From contig OZ007515.1 in NCBI GenBank assembly GCA_963931865.1, positions 3,252,511 to 3,316,510 on the forward strand: a DNA stretch of 64,000 nt, written 5' to 3'. Positions 56,508-64,000 of this stretch are shown here, piece after piece; within the stretch, counting starts at the first letter, position 1, and each line of letters begins with the position of its first letter. This DNA comes from Axinella damicornis. Lineage: Eukaryota > Porifera > Demospongiae > Axinellida > Axinellidae. The notes beneath the pieces were generated by a model. That model ran no database searches, was not told the DNA's origin, and saw nothing but the letters and a program-made list of their open reading frames with translations. Made by a program: the position numbers and the translations under genes.

Positions 56508-57704
56508 ATGGCTGCTGAACGAGAGGACCTGAAAGCTGCAGCTTCTGCAGCCGTTGATATTAACAAGGAGGAACTTTCTCTTCTGAGCGGTGAGATCTGG
56601 AAGAACCCCGAGCTGGGGTTCAAGGAGCACAGAGCGCACGAGCTGCTGACTAGCTTCCTCGAGAGGAAGGGATTCGCAGTGGAGCGATCCTTCACGGGAA
56701 TCGAGACTGCTTTCAGAGCCACCTTTGGTTCAGGACGACCAAACGTGTGTGTGATATGTGAATATGATGCCCTACCAGAGATAGGGCATGCCTGCGGACA
56801 CAATCTGATAGCAGAGGCCGGGGTGGCTGCAGGTTTGGGACTCAAAGCTGCTTTGGAATCCAGCGATGCCCTCAAATGTCGGGTGACAATCATGGGCACC
56901 CCAGCCGAGGAGGGAGAGGGAGGCAAAGTGTGCCTCATTCAAAATGGTGCCTTCAAAGATGTGGACATTGCTATGATGGTACACCCATCCCCCTATACGG
57001 TTCTAATGCCAAAATTTTCTGCAATCACAGCACTCAAAATCACCTATACTGGCAAAGCCTCCCATGCAGCTGCCTTCCCCTGGGAGGGAGTAAATGCACT
57101 AGACGCAGCTGTTCTGGCCTACAACTCTATCTCGGTCCTCCGGCAACAGATGAAACCAACGTGGAGTGTGCACGGTATAATCACAAATGGTGGAGCCAAG
57201 CCAAACATCATCCCTGAGAGGTCTGAGCTTGAATATTGGATCAGAGCGCCTGACAGGACAGAATTGGAGACGTTTGGAGCAATGGTGAAGGCTTGCTTCC
57301 ATGCAGCTGCTACGTCCACTGGCTGCAAGGTTGCTGTAGAGGAAATTGGGGCGGTGTTTGATAATTTGATGAGCAACAAATCTCTTGCAAAACTGTATGG
57401 TGATAATCTGGGAGCATTTGGGATCGATTTTTGTACAGCTCTTGAAGAAATAGGCTCAACCGACATGGGAAACGTATCCTACACTGTTCCATCTATTCAT
57501 CCCATGTATCTGGTGGGGACTGGGGAAGTTTACCATTCTCGAGAATTCACATTTGTGACCAATACTCCAGCTGCACATGCTATAACCCTCACTGCTGCCA
57601 AGGCTATGGCACACACGTGCATTGATGTACTCACGACTGATGGCTTGCTTGAGGAGATTAAAGCAGAGTTTGAGCAAGAGTTGCAGCTACAAAAGCAGAA
57701 CTGA
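56508..57704 (+). CDS. PM20D2: Peptidase M20 domain protein 2, paralogue B, intronless, 398 aa
   Basis: Second copy, head to head with A. The start at MAAEREDLK is chosen by comparison with A; an in-frame ATG at 56442 would add 22 residues. HACGHN, the catalytic MGTPAEEGEGG, KASHAAAFPWEGVNALDAAV and GSTDMGNVSY are all present, so the enzyme should be active. It differs from A mainly after residue 117: for example GVFTNGGVKPN in A is GIITNGGAKPN here. Codon differences in the identical block appear to be synonymous. It ends LQLQKQN. Confidence 0.92.
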   Translation: MAAEREDLKAAASAAVDINKEELSLLSGEIWKNPELGFKEHRAHELLTSFLERKGFAVERSFTGIETAFRATFGSGRPNVCVICEYDALPEIGHACGHNLIAEAGVAAGLGLKAALESSDALKCRVTIMGTPAEEGEGGKVCLIQNGAFKDVDIAMMVHPSPYTVLMPKFSAITALKITYTGKASHAAAFPWEGVNALDAAVLAYNSISVLRQQMKPTWSVHGIITNGGAKPNIIPERSELEYWIRAPDRTELETFGAMVKACFHAAATSTGCKVAVEEIGAVFDNLMSNKSLAKLYGDNLGAFGIDFCTALEEIGSTDMGNVSYTVPSIHPMYLVGTGEVYHSREFTFVTNTPAAHAITLTAAKAMAHTCIDVLTTDGLLEEIKAEFEQELQLQKQN

Positions 57705-57888
57705 AGGGCATATCGAGCTGCCGCAGTTTGTGGCGGATGAGAAGTTGCTGTGGTGTATAAAATTTTCATGTGTTCCCCCAGTCTCATTACCAGCCGATTT
57801 TTAGTCTGGCCGTGTGACACTAGTGTTCCCCCAAGCCGTTCAGAGAAAAGACCTGACCTGGGACCAGCATCATCAACATCAAGCTGGA

Positions 57889-57949
57889 TACTCTCGTACC
57901 CAGCACGGAACGCGTTCTGCGTGTATGTGTGGGTCTGGGTACGAGGCTA
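57889..57949. mobile_element. 61-bp MITE between PM20D2-B and the F-box gene
   Basis: TACTCTCGTACCCAGCACGG...GTGGGTCTGGGTACGAGGCTA, related to the 966-1048 element (GTACCCAG variant). Confidence 0.7.
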
Positions 57950-58239
57950 TATACTAAGGCTGCGCTGTAGCCTGAAGCTAGCCTCCATTCCCTCTGGCCC
58001 CGGCCCCATAGTTCAAAGTTTATTCGAGAAGCCCACTATAGGAGCACGAGATAATTACAATACATAAACATAATACTACACCACAATGCACAGACTGAAT
58101 TTGGCCAAGAAATTCATGTCCAGATTCTAGTCCCTGCGCGCGCGCGCGGCGACGAAAACGTAAACGCGGAGACAAAAATAATTTCGTGCGCCCCCGTCCG
58201 TTCGATCGTGGGCGTGGATGTCACAGTCAGTTAGTTGCC

Positions 58240-59454
58240 ATGAGTGTAGACCTAACGCCCGGTGTGCTCCTCCCGCTTGATGTTTTCCCTATTATATTTC
58301 GCCACTTGTCTCAGGCAGGACTCTCTACATGCCTTCGGGTCTGCAAGGCCTTCTACCACATGATCACCACTGATGAAGTAGTGTTCGCCCGCCTTCAAAT
58401 CGTCTACTCATTCCGCCAGTTCAAGAGCTATCTCGAAGTCGGTAAACACTACTATCACGCGGAGTATTATAGCGACATCGGGCAAAATGACAGTGCGAAG
58501 TTTCCGTTCTGTGAAGAGCTCGTGGTCTCGGAACTTTCCCAGCGAGATAAACCTGAAATGCATCTTTCCTACTCCAACATTCCACGTACCATCCAGGGAT
58601 CGATGCTCTTTGCTGAGAAATACGTGATGGAGGGCCACAATATCTACGGTGTCAGCAAGTTCGATTTAATGTTGACGCTGTTGGGAAAACTATGGAATTA
58701 CGTGACTGATCCCGATAACGCTGGGACACTGACAAGCATGCCATTCATCAATCGCAACATGCGCAAGGCAATAAAGAAGCTGAAACGACACATGAAAGAA
58801 AATCCCAAATTCGGGGAGTTTGCAAAGTTGCAGGCAGGTCATACCGTGTGGTACCAAAAGGTGATGGGCCTGCGTCCGGAGGAGGAGCCAGAATGCAGCT
58901 CTGACGAAGAATGGTCCCAGGAAGTACCTGCAGAGGATATGGGGAAGGTTCCCGTCTTCTTCTGTAAGAGGTGCCAATGGAAAGTGGGTGGTTTCACATG
59001 CCAGAAAGGCACATGTGGAGAACTGTTGGTCCTTCAGCATGATTCAACCCTGCGATGTCCGAAGGGGTGTGGGGTGATGGACGCCCCCATTTGCTGTCGA
59101 CAAAGGGCGATGAAGGCACAAGTAGATCCACGTCACATTATCAGAGCATCAAGCCCCCAAAGTGGTAGCATCTCACGGACAGCATGTCCTGTGTTTAGCT
59201 GTGAAAAGTGTGGATTTGGTGTCAGCGGTATTCGGTGTTTCACGTGCTCTCCCTCTGGACAAGAAGTTGTACGCAATGGCTTCTTTGAACGTGTCTGGTG
59301 TGCATATGTGTGGACGTGTCCAGCAGGTTGTGGGAGGAAGAATCAAGGAGGGCTCACACACGGTCGTTTCATTAGCTGCAAGTGCCAGGGAGAGAAAAAT
59401 ACACCATTGGAAGAGCGTGGCTATTTAGCAAAGTTTGGACCTCCACGTAACTAG
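58240..59454 (+). CDS. Intronless F-box protein with two Cys-rich zinc-type repeats, 404 aa
   Basis: Predicted substrate receptor of an SCF ubiquitin ligase. The start is ATG 58240 (MSVDLTPG); the frame extends further up only with a GTG. The F-box is at about residues 8-45 (LLPLDVFPIIFRHLSQAGLS, CLRVCKAFYHM). A helical middle part has no family that I recognise. The C-terminal third has two copies of a Cys pattern: FFCKRCQWKVGGFTC...CGELL...LRCPKGCG and FSCEKCGFGVSGIRC...WTCPAGCG, each with CxxC, Cx7-8C and CPxGCG, suggesting zinc sites. No named orthologue was recognised. The lack of introns resembles the neighbouring PM20D2 pair. Confidence 0.85.
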   Translation: MSVDLTPGVLLPLDVFPIIFRHLSQAGLSTCLRVCKAFYHMITTDEVVFARLQIVYSFRQFKSYLEVGKHYYHAEYYSDIGQNDSAKFPFCEELVVSELSQRDKPEMHLSYSNIPRTIQGSMLFAEKYVMEGHNIYGVSKFDLMLTLLGKLWNYVTDPDNAGTLTSMPFINRNMRKAIKKLKRHMKENPKFGEFAKLQAGHTVWYQKVMGLRPEEEPECSSDEEWSQEVPAEDMGKVPVFFCKRCQWKVGGFTCQKGTCGELLVLQHDSTLRCPKGCGVMDAPICCRQRAMKAQVDPRHIIRASSPQSGSISRTACPVFSCEKCGFGVSGIRCFTCSPSGQEVVRNGFFERVWCAYVWTCPAGCGRKNQGGLTHGRFISCKCQGEKNTPLEERGYLAKFGPPRN

Positions 59455-60882
59455 AGGTTTGGCTTTTGAGATGCACCTTATATCATACCTATTATTAATT
59501 ACCTCAAAAATTTCATGACTCATAATAACAGGTGATGATATACAATTGGATTTTTCTTTTTGACATGAGGACAAACATTCATTATAGTAGAACAAAACCG
59601 TTATCATGATGCAGAAAATGAAAGTTCAGTAGCACAAGCTTCTGCATGAGTGCTGGTCTGGCCCTCAGTCCAAGGTTATATAAGAAGATGGGATGGGAAG
59701 AAGGGGTTACGTCACACTCCAGCTATTTACATCTACCTACATGTACATCCATGCCGCATCGATCCATGCAACATGCGACAATTAGATCATGTCCCACAAA
59801 CCCAGTACATGTACTAGTCTCGTGGGCCAGACGTTCGCAGCGCACGGGGGGAGGGGAAAAGAACGTCTGGTCACTACAGACAGGTTTCCATGGCATGGCC
59901 ATGGAGGAATTCAAAATCACGACATCATATCAAATATGTCACGAGGAAGGGTCTGCACCGCTGTTCTGCAACGTCGGTGATCAGCAATACACGGTTGCGT
60001 GTTGTTCATGCTGTTTGCTGGACATCTAGCTCGCAAATCTGTTCTTGTTCTCGTTTGAATCTACGGATCATGTGACCAATATGTAAGGTAAATGAACGCT
60101 CTCCAATCTGATTGTTGCCGCCAACATTCTGGCAACGTCCTGTCTAAAGTGACCAGACGTTCATTTTCCCTCTCCGCACGCACCACAAACGCCTGGCCCA
60201 CAAGACTATACATGCACCACTGTGCCACACCTAGTTCTAGAGCTACTTTGACAGATGACTCATAAAGAATGCATTACCCCTCTACAAGATACGCCACGAG
60301 CTCTTGGGGTGTGAGTGATGATGTGGATGACATCCCCACCGCTCCATGTGCACGTCTCCCATCTAGTGATCAGAACATACACAGGCACCACTTAACTGTG
60401 TCTTAGAGCTACATAAACTATACTAACAATGAACTGTATCTTTTGGGGTATGGGGTGGTGGTTGGCACATTACCAGTTTAATATCAGGTGTCCCCCATGG
60501 ACCTACATTGTGTCAGGTAAGACCCCCCACCTATCAGGTAATTGTAAGACCCCTCTACTAATGAAAGTGGACCCCAATCCAAGTGGCATACACAGCTGTG
60601 TAAAATGTAGCACACAATACACACACAGTACCCTATCAGAACCTTCAGCTCAGCAGCTGTTTGCTGGCTTTTCAGCTCAGTAGGTTTTCTGAGAGCAGTG
60701 GAAAATGGCAAAAAATTGTTTTTAAATTAGCAAGAGCAATGTGCAAAGCCTTCTAGCAGAGTTCAGGTAGGAAAGAGAAGTGCATTAATTACAATATATA
60801 ACAATAGTGCACTGCATACTGGTTCATGTTGCAGGGCATTAGCAGTTGGGTCTGCTTGGATCACGGATCGTTGTGTGTCATT
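59455..60882. other. Convergent gap between the F-box gene and PRP4 kinase
   Basis: Holds the F-box 3' UTR, one inverted-repeat element (59815-60208) and about 670 bp in which nothing was recognised. Confidence 0.6.
59815..60208. mobile_element. 394-bp inverted-repeat element
   Basis: TAGTCTCGTGGGCCAGACGT then TCGC; right GCGCCTGGCCCACAAGACTA-type inverse, with a second inverted pair CAGACGTTC/GAACGTCTG inside. Flanks TACATGTAC and TACATGCAC agree in 8 of 9. Confidence 0.85.
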
Positions 60883-62418
<1,536 letters not shown>

Positions 62419-64000
62419 ATGAAACGGAGACGTGAAACACAAGACGAAGGAGAGCCAGAGGGAGCCAAGAAACGATGTGTGGACTTCATAGCCTTCCAGA
62501 AGTAGCAGCGTGATCGAGAAAGAAGGTGCGAAAAAGGTAGTAGCCAAGCTGAAGAGCAAAGTTTGCGCTGAGTTTGCCAAGAAGATCAAGGGCAGGAAGA
62601 ATTTCGGTGACAGATGGATAGTTGGAGCCGGCTCGGTAAGGATAAGCAACGTCCGTGACCACACGAAGAGCGATCAGCATTCTCACGCAATGGCACTTTT
62701 GAAGAAGCAGCGTTCTGAATCTGCTGGCTTAGGCCCCTTGACCTATGCTCCCATTGCTCAGGCTTTCAGCAAAATGTCGGATGACGAGAGAGAGAGGCTA
62801 CCAGTCAAGTTCGACATCGCTTATTTCGTAGCATCCGAGAATCTCCCGTACATGAAGTACCCCAAGATTTGTGAGCTGGAGGCTCGCCATGGAGTTAATT
62901 AGCCTAGGTACATCGTATGTCAATGAGAATGCTGGGAAAGACTTCATGCATTACATCGCAGAGTCGAGAAGGCAGGAACTGAAGGAAAAGCTAGCCAATG
63001 CCAATTTTTTTTCCTTGCTGCTGGATGGCTGTACGGATGCAGGTAACGTTGATGATGAAGTGTTCCTTGCTGTCTGGTGCGATTGTAATGGGAGTGATCA
63101 GAAGGTCCATACACGGATGGAGTACTTGACTGCGGTGCGACCGCAATCAGTTACGGCTAAGGGTCTTTTTGAGGTGCTCGAAAGTGCGTTGCAGGACCTT
63201 GGCATCCCGGAAGTCTCAGCCAAGCACTGTAAGAAGCTTGTCGGCATAGGCACTGATGGTGCGTCCGCGAACATACAGTAGCAGCAAACGGACTGAAAGG
63301 TCTGGTCGAACAGCGCTTGCCCTGGATGCGGTGTTTGGCTCACCGATCGGAGCTAGCCATCAAAGATGCCCTGAAAGACACTGCCTTTGATGCCATAGAT
63401 GAATTTCTACTGAGGTTATATTACCTCTACGAGAAGAGTTCGAAAACATGTAGGGAGCTCGAGGACATCATCACAGACCTGAAAGAATGCATGACGCTGG
63501 AGTCAAGCCAGTCCGTTCTAGTGGGTCTAGGTGGGTTTCTCACAAGTTGAATGCCATGAAGAGGGTCATCTCGAAGTTCGGAGCATACACAAATCACATC
63601 AACGCATTGTCTGAAGATAGTTCGGTGAAGTCCACTGATCATGCCAAGCTCAAAGGGTACTACAGTAAGTGGATAGAAGCCAAGCACCTCCTTTGTTTGT
63701 AGACCCTGCGCCATGCATGCAAAGCGACGAGGTTGACATCTTGGGTGCCCTCAACTGCCTTCTGAAAACATTGCAGACAAGCTTGCTTCAAAGCCTCTCG
63801 CCCAGTGGATGACATACCCTGCCACTCTCAGGAAGTGCACAAAAGAAGACGGGCAAATCGTTTACCAATGCCAGCAGCTCAAGAAGTATTCTGAAGCAGA
63901 AAGCTACTACTCCTCCAAGTATAAGGGGGTACTGCCACAGTGTGAGCGACTGCATCAAGTCCAGACTTTCCTGGTCTGACCTGCGAGACATCGTATTCCT
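62419..64000 (+). pseudogene. Decayed hAT-type transposase (ZNF862/KIAA1586-like), 3' end outside window
   Basis: Frame pieces in one order: ATG 62419 (MKRRRETQDEG) to a stop at 62503; 62510-62902 with a TTF/BED-like finger (VRISNVRDHTKSDQHSHAMA) and FDIAYFVASENLPY; 62871-63281 (FFSLLLDGCTDAGNVDDEVF, KLVGIGTDGASANI); 63317-63550 (WMRCLAHRSELAIKDALKD); 63487-63702 (GSRWVSHKLNAMKRV). DGxTD, GTDGA, C-AHR-EL and the RWVSH segment are typical of hAT transposases of this type. At least four frame changes or stops interrupt it, so it is inactive. Terminal repeats were not located. It lies in the presumed intron of PRPF4B. Confidence 0.85.

Overview
The window is a stretch of nuclear genome from an animal. 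Genes on both strands are split by GT-AG introns, and the products are metazoan: a retinoblastoma-like pocket protein, a p130Cas adaptor, a TOX-family HMG-box protein and the ER glycosyltransferase POGLUT2/3. Single members of families that are duplicated in vertebrates, compact spacing, and abundant small inverted-repeat elements and minisatellites suggest an early-branching invertebrate, most likely a sponge. The species cannot be fixed from the sequence alone. Exon models were built by hand: reading frame carried across each junction, GT-AG borders, and conserved residues of remembered family proteins.

Layout, left to right. RBL (-, 189-6438, 3' part outside the window). NTF2 (-, 7412-10726), divergent from LSM14 (+, 10947-17161). 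CFDP1 (-, 18514-27708), sharing a 114-bp divergent promoter with a SMIM13 homologue (+, 27823-28276). TMEM170 (-, 28662 to about 31955). p130Cas/BCAR1 (+, 33452-35872). POGLUT2/3 (+, 36210-45971), converging on UBE2Q (-, 46183-50208), which is divergent from TOX (+, 50531-54339). Two intronless PM20D2 paralogues head to head (-, 54512-55753; +, 56508-57704). An intronless F-box protein with Cys-rich repeats (+, 58240-59454). The 3' exons of PRP4 kinase (-, 60883-62075). A decayed hAT-type transposase (+, from 62419 to beyond the end).

The genes are mostly unrelated housekeeping or signalling genes, not an operon. Their neighbourhood is still notable. CFDP1, TMEM170 and BCAR1 are also neighbours on human 16q23, and RBL2, NUTF2 and TOX3 are on human 16q, so this looks like a surviving fragment of an ancestral animal linkage group.

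The accessory layer is the most novel part. About twenty inverted-repeat elements (30 bp to 1 kb) start TAGCCTCGTTCCCAGGC or TAGTCTCGTTCCCAGACC, end in the inverse, and in several cases are flanked by perfect 9-bp target duplications. Two carry fragments that read as a RecQ-like helicase. A minisatellite of about 745 bp is built from the same terminus. CA repeats recur just upstream of 3' splice sites, always in the CA orientation on the sense strand.
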